Below are positions 17,623 through 26,605 of a DNA stretch of 64,000 nucleotides, piece after piece. Position 1 is the stretch's first letter. Every line of letters begins with the position of its first letter. The stretch covers positions 8,684 to 72,683 of the forward strand of contig NZ_JOHS01000047.1 in NCBI RefSeq assembly GCF_000725625.1, given 5' to 3'. Under the pieces are notes generated by a model that was given only the letters and a program-made list of their open reading frames with translations, did no database searches and had not been told where the DNA came from. This DNA is from Streptomyces sp. NRRL F-6676. GTDB lineage: Bacteria; Actinomycetota; Actinomycetes; Streptomycetales; Streptomycetaceae. The translations under genes were made by a program, and so were the position numbers.

Positions 17623-17805
17623 CGCCCCAGTCTCGCAAACCCCGCGCGCACTCCTCGAACGAGTTACGTGACGTCACCTGTGCGGGGTCGTTGCCCGGAG
17701 CGGGGTTCCGGCCGCCGTTCGCGAGCGCCGGCGTTCCGGGTGACGCGAAGAGGCGCACCGGAGCCACGCGGGATTTCGCCCGCACGAGTACCGTATGGAG
17801 TGGAT

Positions 17806-18309
17806 ATGGGTGTTTTTGCGCGACTTTTCCGGAAGTCGAAGGTTGTCGAGTCCTCGGTGCCGTCGGAGGGCGACGAGTCCTCGGAGACTGCGACGCCCTC
17901 GGATGCCGGGGAGTCCGCGACGACCGAGGAGTCCCCGGTAGTCGCCGAGGTCTCGACGGTTTCAGAGGTCTCAGGGGTCTCAGGGGTCTCGGAGGCCTCG
18001 GAGGCCTCGGAGGTCTCGGAGGTCTCAGAAGTTGCGGAGTCCTCCGAACCCGCCGAGGACTCCGGGCTCTCCGAGTCGTCCGACTCCGCGCGGGATGCGG
18101 AGTCCTCCGAGGGCCGCGAGACCGCGGGGGCGGACGTCGGGGACTCCGCGACGGCGGATGCCGGCGCCCGCGCCGACGAGGTGAAGGACGCGGCGGACGA
18201 CCAGACCGCCGACGCTGTCCCCGCCGCCCGCGAGCACGCGGCGATTCCGGGGCAGCAGTCCGCCGGACGGACCGCCGACGAGGAGGCCGGCGAGAGCGCC
18301 CGCACATGA
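17806..18309 (+). CDS. Hypothetical acidic Ser/Glu-rich low-complexity protein
   Basis: A 167-residue protein that I cannot assign. The opening MGVFARLFRKSK is short, basic and amphipathic, like a membrane- or nucleic-acid-contact helix. The remainder is acidic and built mostly of Ser, Glu, Ala, Val and Asp, with a tandem SEV/SEA run at residues about 48-75 and a more helical tail (ADEVKDAADDQTADAV). The start is ATG 17806. It ends 25 bp before the small antitoxin-like gene, whose ribosome site (GAGGGGAAGG) lies in the gap, so the two are probably one transcript. Likely intrinsically disordered. Confidence 0.7.
   Translation: MGVFARLFRKSKVVESSVPSEGDESSETATPSDAGESATTEESPVVAEVSTVSEVSGVSGVSEASEASEVSEVSEVAESSEPAEDSGLSESSDSARDAESSEGRETAGADVGDSATADAGARADEVKDAADDQTADAVPAAREHAAIPGQQSAGRTADEEAGESART
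17947..18030 (+). repeat. 9-bp in-frame microsatellite (SEV/SGV/SEA)
   Basis: About nine 9-bp units of the form gaggtctcg or gaggcctcg inside the acidic protein gene, giving repeated Ser-Glu-Val, Ser-Gly-Val and Ser-Glu-Ala. Confidence 0.85.
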
Positions 18310-18334
18310 CGGTCCCGCGAGGGGAAGGTGCACC

Positions 18335-18586
18335 ATGGGTCTGCTCGACAACGTGAAGGCCAGGCTGGGCCCGGCCAAGGACAAGGTCTCGGACCTCGCC
18401 GATCAGCACGGGGACAGGATCGGGCGGGGGATCGACAAGGCGGCGCGGGTCGTCGACGAGAGGACCGGGGGCAAGTACCGGGACCGGATTCGGACGGGGT
18501 CGGGGAAGGCGAAGGATGCGGTGGGGCGGCTCGGCCACCGTGGGGCCGACGGCGGGGGTGGGGCGGCTCCGCCGCCGGTCTCTTGA
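18335..18586 (+). CDS. Small MT0933-type antitoxin-like protein
   Basis: An 83-residue protein (MGLLDNVKARLGPAKDK) that matches the short actinobacterial family annotated as MT0933/Rv0909-like antitoxin: amphipathic helix, VSDLADQHGDRIGRGIDKAA, then VVDERTGGKYRDRI and a Gly-rich tail. The ATG at 18335 follows GAGGGGAAGG closely. No gene resembling a toxin of the usual partner family is adjacent; the only neighbour on the strand is the acidic low-complexity protein. The family name reflects a mycobacterial prediction, and a true antitoxin role here is unproven. Confidence 0.75.
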   Translation: MGLLDNVKARLGPAKDKVSDLADQHGDRIGRGIDKAARVVDERTGGKYRDRIRTGSGKAKDAVGRLGHRGADGGGGAAPPPVS

Positions 18587-18599
18587 GCGGTGGGGTGCT

Positions 18600-18762
18600 G
18601 TGGGGGTTCTCGCCCCCGCCGCCCCTCCCCCGAGCTCTCCGCTTCGCTCGAGCAGGGGGCGCCCCGATCGTCCCCGGGGGCTCCGGGGGCTCCGGCCCCG
18701 GACGCTCGAAGATGCGCCCACGCGGCGGAGCCGCACATCGGCACCGCCCCGCGCCCCTATCG
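18600..18762. repeat. Dispersed G/C intergenic element
   Basis: The gap contains ttctcgcccccgccgcccct at 18607-18626, a cgggggctccgggggctccg run near 18676-18700, and a ccgccccgcgcccct module near 18744. The same pair of modules occurs in other gaps of this window (14921, 30242-30722, 43795). It lies between convergent genes and may act as a terminator. No gene seen. Confidence 0.5.
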
Positions 18763-18764
18763 CC

Positions 18765-19478
18765 TCATGACCACGTTGCCGTCATATAGCCCACCCCGTA
18801 CGGGGCCTCCGCGTACAGCAAGGCGCCCGTGAGGTCGGTCGAGGTGGCCGCGCCTGCCAGGACCTGCCAGGGGGCGCGGCCGGAGGCCTTCAGGGTGCGG
18901 GCCAGGTCGGGGTCGAGTGCCATGAGGGCGGCCGGGTCCGCCGTGCCGAGTGCCTCGGCGGCCCGGGCGTCGAAGGGCTCGGCCCGTTCGTCGAGGTAGC
19001 CCGGCGCCTTGAGGGACCGGCAGGCGCTGCCGTCGCCCATCACCAGCAGGGCCACCCGGTCGGCTCGCGCGGCGAGGTCCCGGCCCGCCTCCGCACACCG
19101 TTCGGGCTCCAGCGGTTCACCCACGCCCAGTCCCTCGACCGGGGCGCCGGACCAGCCGTCGCGCTCCAGCAGCCACGCCGCCACGGCCAGCGAGGGCGGC
19201 AGCGCGCCCTCGGACGCGGTGCCGGGGTCCCGGCCGAGCCGGACGTCCAGGTCCACGCCGAAACCGCGGAACGAGCCGGGCGTGCCCTCCGGGTGCGGGC
19301 CTCGGCCGGGCCGCTCGGCCGGTCCGACGACGACGAGCAGGTCGGGGCGGGCCGCGGCGAGGACGCCGAGGGCGTCCGCGCACGCGGCACGCGCGGCGTC
19401 CAGCTCGGGCGCGGCGCCCCGCGCCACCTCCGGCACCAGCAGGGGCGGACAGGGGCAGACGGCTGCGGCGACAAGCAT
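18765..19478 (-). CDS. Class III extradiol dioxygenase-fold (MEMO/LigB-like) protein
   Basis: A 237-residue protein of the extradiol ring-cleavage dioxygenase class III subunit B fold, to which MEMO-type proteins also belong. Recognisable segments are the opening AAAVCPCPPLLVPEVARGA, DLLVVVGPAERPG, the hydrophobic VALLVMGDGSA strand and the closing EAPYGVGYMTATW. It is actinobacterial and conserved beside miaB. Whether a metal site is complete is unclear: the expected paired His ligands near the N-terminus are not obvious (the motif is CPCPP instead). I therefore give the fold but no reaction. The start is ATG 19478. Confidence 0.75.
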   Translation of the reverse strand: MLVAAAVCPCPPLLVPEVARGAAPELDAARAACADALGVLAAARPDLLVVVGPAERPGRGPHPEGTPGSFRGFGVDLDVRLGRDPGTASEGALPPSLAVAAWLLERDGWSGAPVEGLGVGEPLEPERCAEAGRDLAARADRVALLVMGDGSACRSLKAPGYLDERAEPFDARAAEALGTADPAALMALDPDLARTLKASGRAPWQVLAGAATSTDLTGALLYAEAPYGVGYMTATWS

Positions 19479-19547
19479 GATCGGCAGCCTAACGCCGTCC
19501 CACGGCCCGCCGCCCGCGCCTTTCCGGCTGTCGCGCCCCGGCGCGGA

Positions 19548-21077
19548 TCAGTCGCAGCCGCACCCGCTCGCCACGGCCGGCAGCGGCTCCGGCACGCCGA
19601 TCTTCGGCAGGCCGAGCAGGACGCCGCTCTGCCTCTTCTCCTGCTCCCGGGCGTTGCGCGCCGCCCAGGCGTCCCCCGCGCGCGTGCGGCGCACGCCGAG
19701 CACGGCGCCCTCGGCGAGCAGGTGGTGCGGGGCGGCGTAGGTGACCTCGACGGTGACCATGTCGCCGGGGCGGACCTCCTGCTCCGGCTTGGTGAAGTGC
19801 ACCAGGCGGTTGTCGGGGGCGCGGCCGGAGAGGCGGTGGGTGGCGCCGTCCTTGCGGCCCTCGCCCTCGGCGACCATCAGCTCCAGGGTGCGGCCGACCT
19901 GCTTCTTGTTCTCCTCCCAGGAGATCTCCTCCTGGAGGGCGACGAGCCGCTCGTAGCGCGCCTGGACGACCTCCTTGGGGATCTGGTTCTCCATGGTGGC
20001 CGCCGGCGTTCCGGGCCGCTTGGAGTACTGGAAGGTGAACGCCTGTGCGAACCGGGCCTCGCGCACCACGTGCAGGGTCTGCTCGAAGTCCTCCTCGGTC
20101 TCCCCGGGGAAGCCGACGATGATGTCCGTGGTGATCGCGGCGTGCGGGATGGCGGCGCGCACCTTCTCGATGATCCCGAGGTAGCGCTCCTGGCGGTAGG
20201 AGCGGCGCATCGCCTTCAGGACGGGGTCGGAGCCGGATTGCAGCGGCATGTGGAGCTGCGGCATGACGTTCGGCGTCGCGGCCATCGCCTCGATGACGTC
20301 GTCGGTGAAGTCGCGCGGGTGGGGCGAGGTGAAGCGGACCCGCTCCAGGCCCTCGACCTGGCCGCAGGCGCGCAGCAGCTTGCTGAACGCCTCGCGGTCG
20401 CCGATGTCGGAGCCGTACGCGTTGACGTTCTGCCCGAGCAGGGTGATCTCGGAGACGCCCTCGGCGACCAGGGCCTCGACCTCGGCGAGGATGTCGCCGG
20501 GGCGGCGGTCCTTCTCCTTGCCGCGCAGCGCCGGGACGATGCAGAACGTGCACGTGTTGTTGCAGCCCACGGAGATCGAGACCCAGGCGGCGTAGGCGCT
20601 CTCGCGCCGGGTCGGCAGCGTGGAGGGGAACGCCTCCAGCGACTCGGCGATCTCGACCTGCGCCTCCTCCTGCACGCGGGCGCGCTCCAGGAGGACCGGC
20701 AGCTTGCCGATGTTGTGCGTGCCGAAGACGACGTCGACCCAGGGCGCCTTCTTGACGATGGTGTCGCGGTCCTTCTGCGCCAGGCATCCGCCGACGGCGA
20801 TCTGCATCCCGGGGCGCGAGGCCTTCTTGGGGGCGAGGCGGCCGAGGTTGCCGTAGAGGCGGTTGTCGGCGTTCTCGCGGACGGCGCAGGTGTTGAAGAC
20901 GACGACGTCCGCGTCGCCGTCGGAGCCCTCGGGGGCCCGTACGTACCCGGCGCCCTCCAGCAGCCCGGAGAGCCGTTCGGAGTCATGGACGTTCATCTGG
21001 CACCCATAGGTGCGGATTTCGTAGCTCTTGGGTGCGGGAACGTCCACTGCCGGGCTCCGGTCGCTGCTGCTGGTCAT
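19548..21077 (-). CDS. miaB: tRNA-2-methylthio-N6-dimethylallyladenosine synthase MiaB
   Basis: Radical-SAM methylthiotransferase that converts i6A37 to ms2i6A37 in tRNA. It is 509 residues from ATG 21077 (MTSSSDRSP). The N-terminal UPF0004 domain carries its three Fe-S cysteines in [19 protein letters not shown] and GGCLAQKD. The radical-SAM triad is [20 protein letters not shown] and a C-terminal TRAM domain ([13 protein letters not shown] onward) follow. Open frame continues upstream, but the translation there has no family similarity, so the ATG is preferred. It is divergent from the TAXI gene with 114 bp between starts. Confidence 0.97.
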   Translation of the reverse strand: MTSSSDRSPAVDVPAPKSYEIRTYGCQMNVHDSERLSGLLEGAGYVRAPEGSDGDADVVVFNTCAVRENADNRLYGNLGRLAPKKASRPGMQIAVGGCLAQKDRDTIVKKAPWVDVVFGTHNIGKLPVLLERARVQEEAQVEIAESLEAFPSTLPTRRESAYAAWVSISVGCNNTCTFCIVPALRGKEKDRRPGDILAEVEALVAEGVSEITLLGQNVNAYGSDIGDREAFSKLLRACGQVEGLERVRFTSPHPRDFTDDVIEAMAATPNVMPQLHMPLQSGSDPVLKAMRRSYRQERYLGIIEKVRAAIPHAAITTDIIVGFPGETEEDFEQTLHVVREARFAQAFTFQYSKRPGTPAATMENQIPKEVVQARYERLVALQEEISWEENKKQVGRTLELMVAEGEGRKDGATHRLSGRAPDNRLVHFTKPEQEVRPGDMVTVEVTYAAPHHLLAEGAVLGVRRTRAGDAWAARNAREQEKRQSGVLLGLPKIGVPEPLPAVASGCGCD

Positions 21078-21191
21078 GCCCTCCAGGGTAGGCCGTCCCG
21101 CGACCGCCCCCGGGGGCGCCCGGAAGCGTCCGGGGGCGTCCGGGAGGACCGCCCTGGCCGTGGCGGCCCTCCTGCTGGCAGGATCGCGCGC

Positions 21192-22190
21192 ATGGTCACA
21201 GGTCTCGCCGGGGTCGGCCGGCGCCGGATGCTGTACGCGGCGGCGGCCGTGCTCGTCGTGCTCGGGCTGCTGTTGTGGTGGCTGCTGCCGCTGGGCGGGA
21301 CGTCGCCCAGCGGGACGATCAGCCTCAGTACGGGCACGCCCACCGGCGTCTACCAGAAGTACGGCGTCCTCCTGCAACGCGAGGTCGCCCAGCAGATGCC
21401 GCAGCTGGACGTGCGCCTGGTGAACAGCGACGGGTCGCAGGCGAACGTCCGCCGGGTGGCCACCGGGAAGGCGGACTTCACCATCGCCGCGGCCGACGCC
21501 GTCGAGGCGTACACGCTCGCGAACCGGGAGGGCGCGGACACGCTGCGCGGCTGCGCACGTCTGTACGACGACTATGTGCACCTCGTCGTGGCGCGCTCCT
21601 CGGACATACGCTCGGTGGCCGACCTCAAGGGGCACAGCGTCGCGGTCGGGGAGGCCGGATCCGGGGTGCGGCTGATAGCGGACCATGTGCTGGCCGCGGC
21701 GGGGCTCGATCCGCAGGACGACGTCACTCCGCTGCCCCAGGGCATCGGTGACGCGCCCCGACTGCTGGAGCAGCACCGGATCGACGCGTTCTTCTGGTCG
21801 GGCGGGCTGCCCACCGCGACGCTCACCCAGCTTTCGCAGCGCTTCCCGGTGCGGCTGGTGCCGATCGGCACCGATCTGGTGCGCAAGCTGCACGCCCAGG
21901 GCGGCGCCTCCCGCTACTACCGGGCGGCGGTGATGCCGGCCGACGCCTACCCCGACGCCCAGCACGGCAACGCGGTACCCACCCTCGCGGTGGCGAACCT
22001 GCTGGTGACCCGGGCGAGCTCGGGCGCGGACCTGACCGAGCAGCTGACCCGTACGGTGATCGACAGCCGGGACCGCATCGGGCGCAAGGTGCACGCGGCG
22101 CAGCGGGTGGACCTGCGCACCGCGATCTACACGGATCCGCTCCCGCTGCACGAGGGCGCACGCCGGTACTACCGGTCCGTGAAGCCGTAG
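21192..22190 (+). CDS. TAXI-family solute-binding protein, membrane anchored, orphan
   Basis: A 332-residue extracytoplasmic binding protein of the TAXI branch of TRAP transporters. An N-terminal anchor ([20 protein letters not shown]) has no lipobox or clear cleavage site. The binding domain follows: [57 protein letters not shown] and [11 protein letters not shown]. Characterised TAXI proteins bind glutamate or glutamine in some bacteria. No DctQ/DctM-type membrane subunit gene is in the window. It sits next to gluK-gluR and gluABCD, which suggests a sensory role rather than transport. Start ATG 21192. Confidence 0.88.
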   Translation: MVTGLAGVGRRRMLYAAAAVLVVLGLLLWWLLPLGGTSPSGTISLSTGTPTGVYQKYGVLLQREVAQQMPQLDVRLVNSDGSQANVRRVATGKADFTIAAADAVEAYTLANREGADTLRGCARLYDDYVHLVVARSSDIRSVADLKGHSVAVGEAGSGVRLIADHVLAAAGLDPQDDVTPLPQGIGDAPRLLEQHRIDAFFWSGGLPTATLTQLSQRFPVRLVPIGTDLVRKLHAQGGASRYYRAAVMPADAYPDAQHGNAVPTLAVANLLVTRASSGADLTEQLTRTVIDSRDRIGRKVHAAQRVDLRTAIYTDPLPLHEGARRYYRSVKP

Positions 22191-22248
22191 GCCCCCCCCA
22201 GAACCCCAGACCTCAGGCCCCCAGCCCCCCAGGACCCCCCGACGGCTT

Positions 22249-23664
22249 TCACGCCCCCCGCGGCACCGACGTCCGCGGCACCGTCACCGTCACCGTCAGG
22301 CCGTGCGGGGCGTGGTGCGCGTACGCGATGGTGCCGCCGCCGGCCGCGAGCAGGGCCCGGCAGATGGACAGGCCGAGTCCGGAGCCCTTGATGTTCTGGT
22401 GGGCGGTGCTGCGCCAGAAGCGGTCGCCGATCCGGGCGAGTTCCTCATCGGTGAGGCCGGGTCCGAGGTCGTTGACGACGATGCTCGCACTCTCGCCCCC
22501 GGCGGCCACCTCCACCTCCACGCGCTCCCCCGCGGGGGTGAACTTGAGCGCGTTGTCGATGACGGCGTCCAGCGCGCTGGACAGGGCCACCGGGTCGGCC
22601 CAGGCCGTGGTGGCCGGGCACTGTCCCTCCAGGAGCACGCCCTTGTCGGCGGCGACCGGTCCCCAGGCGGCGACGCGCTCGGCGGCCAGCGCCCCGATGT
22701 CGGTGAGCCGCAGCTGGGTCTCGGCGTGCTCGGCGAGCGCCAGGTCCAGCAGGTCGTCGAGCACCTGTGCGAGGCGTTTGCCCTCGGTGCGGACGGAGGC
22801 GATCTCCTCGTTGCCCTCGGGCAGTTCCAGGGCGAGCAGTTCGATGCGCAGCAGGAGCGCCGAGAGGGGGTTGCGCAGCTGGTGGGAGGCGTCGGCGACG
22901 AAGGCGCGCTGCTGCTCCAGCACGTCCTCGACGTTGTCGGCCATCTCGTTGAACGAGCGGGCCAGACGCTGGAGTTCCGGGGGTCCGCCGGCCGCCGCGA
23001 CCCGGGACTTCAGCCGTCCGGTGGCGATGTCGTGGGTGGTGGCGTCGAGGATCCGTACGGGCCGCAGCACCCAGCCGGTCAGCCGGAGCGCGGCGCCGAC
23101 GGCGAGCAGCATGGCGGCGACCTCGCCGGCGGCGAGCACCACCCAGCCGTGCAGGATCCGGGAGCGCATCTGCCCGGTGGGCGAGTCGGTGACGACGACC
23201 GCGACGACGTCGCCGTCCCGGATGACCGGGGAGGCCACGAAGAGGGAGCTGTGCTGCCAGGGCCAGACCTGCTGGGGATCGTGGCTGCGGCGCCCGGCGA
23301 GGGCCTCGTCGAAGGCGGCGCGGCCCTCGCCCTCCTCGGGCACCCGCCAGTTGCCGGGGGCCCGCGCCATGGGGCACTCGTCGCGGTAGAAGACGCCGGC
23401 CCGGATGCCGTACACCCCGTGGTAGGTGGTGAGTTCCTTCTGGAGGGTGGCGCCGCGCTCGTCGCTGTCGGCGAGCGCGGCGCAGCCGGCGGGCCGGTCG
23501 GTGACGAACTGGGCGAGCGAGGCGAAGCGCGCGGTGTCGTCGATCCGGTCGACGACGACCTTCTGCTGTTCCCCGGCGGCCAGGCTGACCGCGAGCGGGA
23601 CGCCGAGCGCGAGCAGGACCGCCGCCATGAGGACGATGAGCAGCGGCAGGAGACGTGCGTGCAC
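22249..23664 (-). CDS. gluK: Sensor histidine kinase GluK (glutamate two-component system)
   Basis: A 471-residue membrane histidine kinase. An N-terminal membrane segment ([20 protein letters not shown]) is followed by an extracytoplasmic sensor of about 130 residues, a second membrane segment ([19 protein letters not shown]), a HAMP domain, the HisKA box [15 protein letters not shown] with the phospho-acceptor His near residue 260, and the ATPase domain ([32 protein letters not shown]). The start is GTG 23664, 9 bp after the response-regulator stop. Its position next to gluABCD corresponds to the GluR-GluK system of S. coelicolor, reported to sense glutamate and control gluABCD. It is convergent with the TAXI gene. 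Confidence 0.9.
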   Translation of the reverse strand: MHARLLPLLIVLMAAVLLALGVPLAVSLAAGEQQKVVVDRIDDTARFASLAQFVTDRPAGCAALADSDERGATLQKELTTYHGVYGIRAGVFYRDECPMARAPGNWRVPEEGEGRAAFDEALAGRRSHDPQQVWPWQHSSLFVASPVIRDGDVVAVVVTDSPTGQMRSRILHGWVVLAAGEVAAMLLAVGAALRLTGWVLRPVRILDATTHDIATGRLKSRVAAAGGPPELQRLARSFNEMADNVEDVLEQQRAFVADASHQLRNPLSALLLRIELLALELPEGNEEIASVRTEGKRLAQVLDDLLDLALAEHAETQLRLTDIGALAAERVAAWGPVAADKGVLLEGQCPATTAWADPVALSSALDAVIDNALKFTPAGERVEVEVAAGGESASIVVNDLGPGLTDEELARIGDRFWRSTAHQNIKGSGLGLSICRALLAAGGGTIAYAHHAPHGLTVTVTVPRTSVPRGA

Positions 23665-23673
23665 GCGGCCCCG

Positions 23674-24360
23674 CTAGGCGGCCGGGGCGACGAGCCGGTA
23701 CCCGACGCCGCGCACGGTCTCGATCAGCGCGGGCATGCGCAGTTTGGAGCGCAGCGAGGCGACGTGCACCTCCAGGGTGCGCCCGGTCCCCTCCCAGCTC
23801 GTCCGCCACACCTCGCTGATGATCTGCTCGCGGCGGAAGACCACGCCGGGGCGCTGGGCGAGCAGTGCGAGCAGGTCGAATTCCTTGCGGGTGAGCTGGA
23901 CCACCGTGCCGTCCACGCGCACCTGGCGGGTGGGCAGCTCGATGTGGACGGCGCCGAGGCGCAGCGCGGTCTCGACGGCGCCGGTGTCGTCCACGTGCGG
24001 GGTGCGCCGGCTGACGGCGTGGATGCGGGCGAGGAGTTCGCCGGTGTCGTACGGCTTGACCACGTAGTCGTCGGCGCCGAGGTTGAGGCCGTGGATGCGG
24101 GAACGCACGTCGGAACGGGCGGTCACCATGATCACGGGGGTGCTGGTGCGCTTGCGGATCTTGCCGCACACCTCGTAGCCGTCCTGGTCGGGCAGGCCCA
24201 GGTCGAGCAGGACCACGTCGAAGCCGGCCGCCTCCGGGACGAGGGCGCGCAGGGCCTCCTCGCCGCTGCGGGCGTGGGTGACCTCGAAGCCGTGCCGGGC
24301 CAGTACGGCGGACAGGGCGGCGGCCACGTGGTTGTCGTCCTCGACGAGGAGCAGTCTCAT
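23674..24360 (-). CDS. gluR: OmpR-family response regulator GluR
   Basis: A 228-residue regulator. The receiver domain has VEDDN at residues 7-10, phospho-acceptor Asp53 in LLDLGLPDQDG, TARSD and VKPYD. The C-terminal winged helix shows LTRKEFDLLALLAQRPG and RTLEVHVASLRSKL. The start is ATG 24360; open frame further upstream lacks family similarity. It is transcribed ahead of gluK in one operon and divergently from gluA across a 331-bp gap. In S. coelicolor GluR controls gluABCD. Confidence 0.93.
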   Translation of the reverse strand: MRLLLVEDDNHVAAALSAVLARHGFEVTHARSGEEALRALVPEAAGFDVVLLDLGLPDQDGYEVCGKIRKRTSTPVIMVTARSDVRSRIHGLNLGADDYVVKPYDTGELLARIHAVSRRTPHVDDTGAVETALRLGAVHIELPTRQVRVDGTVVQLTRKEFDLLALLAQRPGVVFRREQIISEVWRTSWEGTGRTLEVHVASLRSKLRMPALIETVRGVGYRLVAPAA

Positions 24361-24691
24361 CCGGCGGCGCCCTCCGGTCCTCGGTGGTCTTGCGGCTGCG
24401 GCTAGAGTGGTAGCACACGCGTGCGGACGCGCGTACCGGGTGGTCACGCGGACACCGGGGGCGTTCCGCGTGCACATGGCAGTGACGCCGATGAAGCAGG
24501 ACGCCGTCAAGAGAGATCGGGTTGCGAGCGGTTTCTGTTATCCACCCGGTACGGGTTCCGGACGCTTCTATGACGGCACGCGTCCGGACGATATCCGATC
24601 GTGATGCTCAACCTTCCCTCAGATGTGCTGACGGTCACTTTGACGGCTGATTACTGTCCTCCGAAACCGAGGAGGACGGAGCCAGTCAGCA
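24361..24691. promoter_or_regulatory. gluR / gluABCD divergent control region
   Basis: A 331-bp gap between divergent starts. Close to gluA there are two direct TGACGG hexamers at 24629-24634 and 24641-24646 (12-bp period), a spacing compatible with tandem binding by an OmpR-type dimer such as GluR. The gluA ribosome site is the GGAGGACGGAG run at 24671-24681. A TTGCGA hexamer near 24522 could be a -35 box. Assignments are by pattern only. Confidence 0.45.
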
Positions 24692-25468
24692 ATGACCGAA
24701 GTAGCAGTTGCCAAGAACAGTACGGCCTCGACCAGTGATCTTGTGGTCCTGAAGAGCGTCAACAAGCACTTCGGCGCCCTGCATGTGCTCCAGGACATCG
24801 AACTGACCATCACCCGCGGCGAGGTCGTCGTGGTGATCGGGCCCTCCGGGTCCGGCAAGTCGACCCTGTGCCGCACCATCAACCGCCTGGAGACCATCGA
24901 CTCCGGCGAGATCAGCATCGACGGCAAGCCGCTGCCCCAGGAGGGGCGGGAGCTGGCCCGGCTGCGCGCCGACGTGGGCATGGTCTTCCAGTCGTTCAAC
25001 CTCTTCGCGCACAAGACGGTGCTGGAGAACGTGACCCTGGGCCAGCTCAAGGTCCGCAGGACGGACAAGAAGCAGGCCGAGGAGAAGGCGCGCGCCCTGC
25101 TCGACCGCGTCGGCGTCGGCACCCAGGCGGACAAGTACCCCGCACAGCTCTCCGGCGGTCAGCAGCAGCGCGTCGCCATCGCCCGGGCGCTGGCCATGGA
25201 CCCCAAGGTCATGCTGTTCGACGAGCCGACCTCGGCGCTCGACCCCGAGATGATCAACGAGGTCCTCGAGGTCATGCAGCAGCTGGCGCAGGAGGGCATG
25301 ACGATGGTCGTCGTCACCCACGAGATGGGCTTCGCGCGCTCGGCCGCCAACCGTGTGGTGTTCATGGCGGACGGCCGGATCGTCGAAGAGGCGACCCCGG
25401 ACCAGTTCTTCAGCAACCCGCGCAGCGACCGGGCCAAGGACTTCCTGTCCAAGATCCTGCACCACTGA
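24692..25468 (+). CDS. gluA: Glutamate ABC importer ATP-binding protein GluA
   Basis: A 258-residue polar-amino-acid-type ABC ATPase that powers glutamate uptake. Walker [10 protein letters not shown] lies at about residues 51-59, with the Q-loop ([12 protein letters not shown]), signature LSGGQQQR, Walker [13 protein letters not shown] and the H-loop ([10 protein letters not shown]). The start is ATG 24692. It is the first gene of gluABCD; a 156-bp gap with G/C-rich dyads separates it from gluB. Confidence 0.96.
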   Translation: MTEVAVAKNSTASTSDLVVLKSVNKHFGALHVLQDIELTITRGEVVVVIGPSGSGKSTLCRTINRLETIDSGEISIDGKPLPQEGRELARLRADVGMVFQSFNLFAHKTVLENVTLGQLKVRRTDKKQAEEKARALLDRVGVGTQADKYPAQLSGGQQQRVAIARALAMDPKVMLFDEPTSALDPEMINEVLEVMQQLAQEGMTMVVVTHEMGFARSAANRVVFMADGRIVEEATPDQFFSNPRSDRAKDFLSKILHH

Positions 25469-25624
25469 CCCCCGCCGGCCCTCGCGGCCGGACCCCCCCC
25501 GGCCCCCCGCGGCCGGATCCCCTCGCACGCACAGACTTCCGTACCGGCACCCGCACGCACGGGGCGCGCCGCACACGCACCGCCGGCCTCGGCACACCGC
25601 TTTCACGAGTCAAAGGACGCAGAC

Positions 25625-26461
25625 ATGAACCTCCGCAAGATCACCGCCGCCTCGGCCGCCGTGCTCGCCCTCGCCGTGACCGCCACCGCCTGCGGTTCGG
25701 ACGACAAGGACAGCGGGTCCTCGGGCGGCGGTGACAAGATCACCGTCGGCATCAAGTTCGACCAGCCCGGCCTCGGCCTGAAGAACCCGGACGGCAGCTT
25801 CTCCGGCTTCGACGTCGACGTCGCGACGTACGTGGCCAAGCAGCTCGGCTACGACGCCAAGAACATCGAATGGAAGGAAACTCCGAGCGCCGACCGTGAG
25901 AACGCTTTGCAGCGCGGAGATGTCGACTACATCGTCGCCTCCTACTCGATCACCGACGAGCGCAAGGAGAAGGTCGACTTCGCCGGCCCGTACCTGCTCG
26001 CCCACCAGGACCTGCTGATCCGCGCCGACGACAACATCGCCAAGGGCGCCGACCTCAACGGCAAGAAGCTGTGTTCGGTCACCGGTTCGACCTCGGCGCA
26101 GAACGTCCAGAAGAGCATCGCGCCCAAGGCCCAGCTCAAGAAGTACGGCACGTACTCCGAGTGCCTCGACGGACTGACCAGCGGTGCCGTCGACGCCGTG
26201 ACCACCGACGACTCGATCCTCGCGGGCTACGCCTCGCAGGACCAGTACAAGGGCAAAGTCAAGCTGGCCGGCCTCAAGCTCAGCAACGAGAACTACGGCA
26301 TCGGTGTCAAGAAGGGCGACACCAAGATGACGGACAAGATCAACAAGGCCCTCGAGAAGATGGCGTCGGACGGTTCCTGGGACAAGGCCGTCAAGACCAA
26401 CTTCGGCCCGGCGAACTACAAGAACGAGCCGGCCCCGAAGATCGGCAACATCGTCAAGTAG
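25625..26461 (+). CDS. gluB: Glutamate-binding lipoprotein GluB
   Basis: A 278-residue extracytoplasmic solute-binding protein (SBP family 3). Signal MNLRKITAASAAVLALAV leads to TATAC with the lipid-bearing Cys at residue 23, followed by a Ser/Gly/Asp linker. Binding-fold markers are VGIKFDQPGLGLKNPDG, GFDVDVATYVAKQLG, ALQRGDVDYIVASYSIT and DFAGPYLLAHQDLL. It captures glutamate for GluCD. A strong hairpin follows its stop, which may keep gluB mRNA more abundant than that of the permease genes. Confidence 0.96.
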   Translation: MNLRKITAASAAVLALAVTATACGSDDKDSGSSGGGDKITVGIKFDQPGLGLKNPDGSFSGFDVDVATYVAKQLGYDAKNIEWKETPSADRENALQRGDVDYIVASYSITDERKEKVDFAGPYLLAHQDLLIRADDNIAKGADLNGKKLCSVTGSTSAQNVQKSIAPKAQLKKYGTYSECLDGLTSGAVDAVTTDDSILAGYASQDQYKGKVKLAGLKLSNENYGIGVKKGDTKMTDKINKALEKMASDGSWDKAVKTNFGPANYKNEPAPKIGNIVK

Positions 26462-26531
26462 GCGCACGCCCTGCACCAGACCGGTACGGCGAGCAGGCCC
26501 GAGTCACGACGGCAGGTGAGCCCGTACGCAT

Positions 26532-26568
26532 GATGTGCCGCGCCCCGAGCGCGCGGGCGCGGCACATC
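26532..26568 (+). other. Strong hairpin between gluB and gluC
   Basis: A perfect 13-bp inverted repeat, gatgtgccgcgcc and its complement, around an 11-base loop, with no T-run. It sits 70 bp after the gluB stop inside the operon. It could stabilise gluB mRNA 3' ends or partly terminate transcription. Confidence 0.75.
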
Positions 26569-26605
26569 CCGACATCCCTCGGCACTCGTGGAAGCGCGGG
26601 AGATC

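Noticed and set aside
25469-25624. Riboswitch or terminator between gluA and gluB
   Set aside because: Only loose G/C dyads are present; nothing matches a known riboswitch core.
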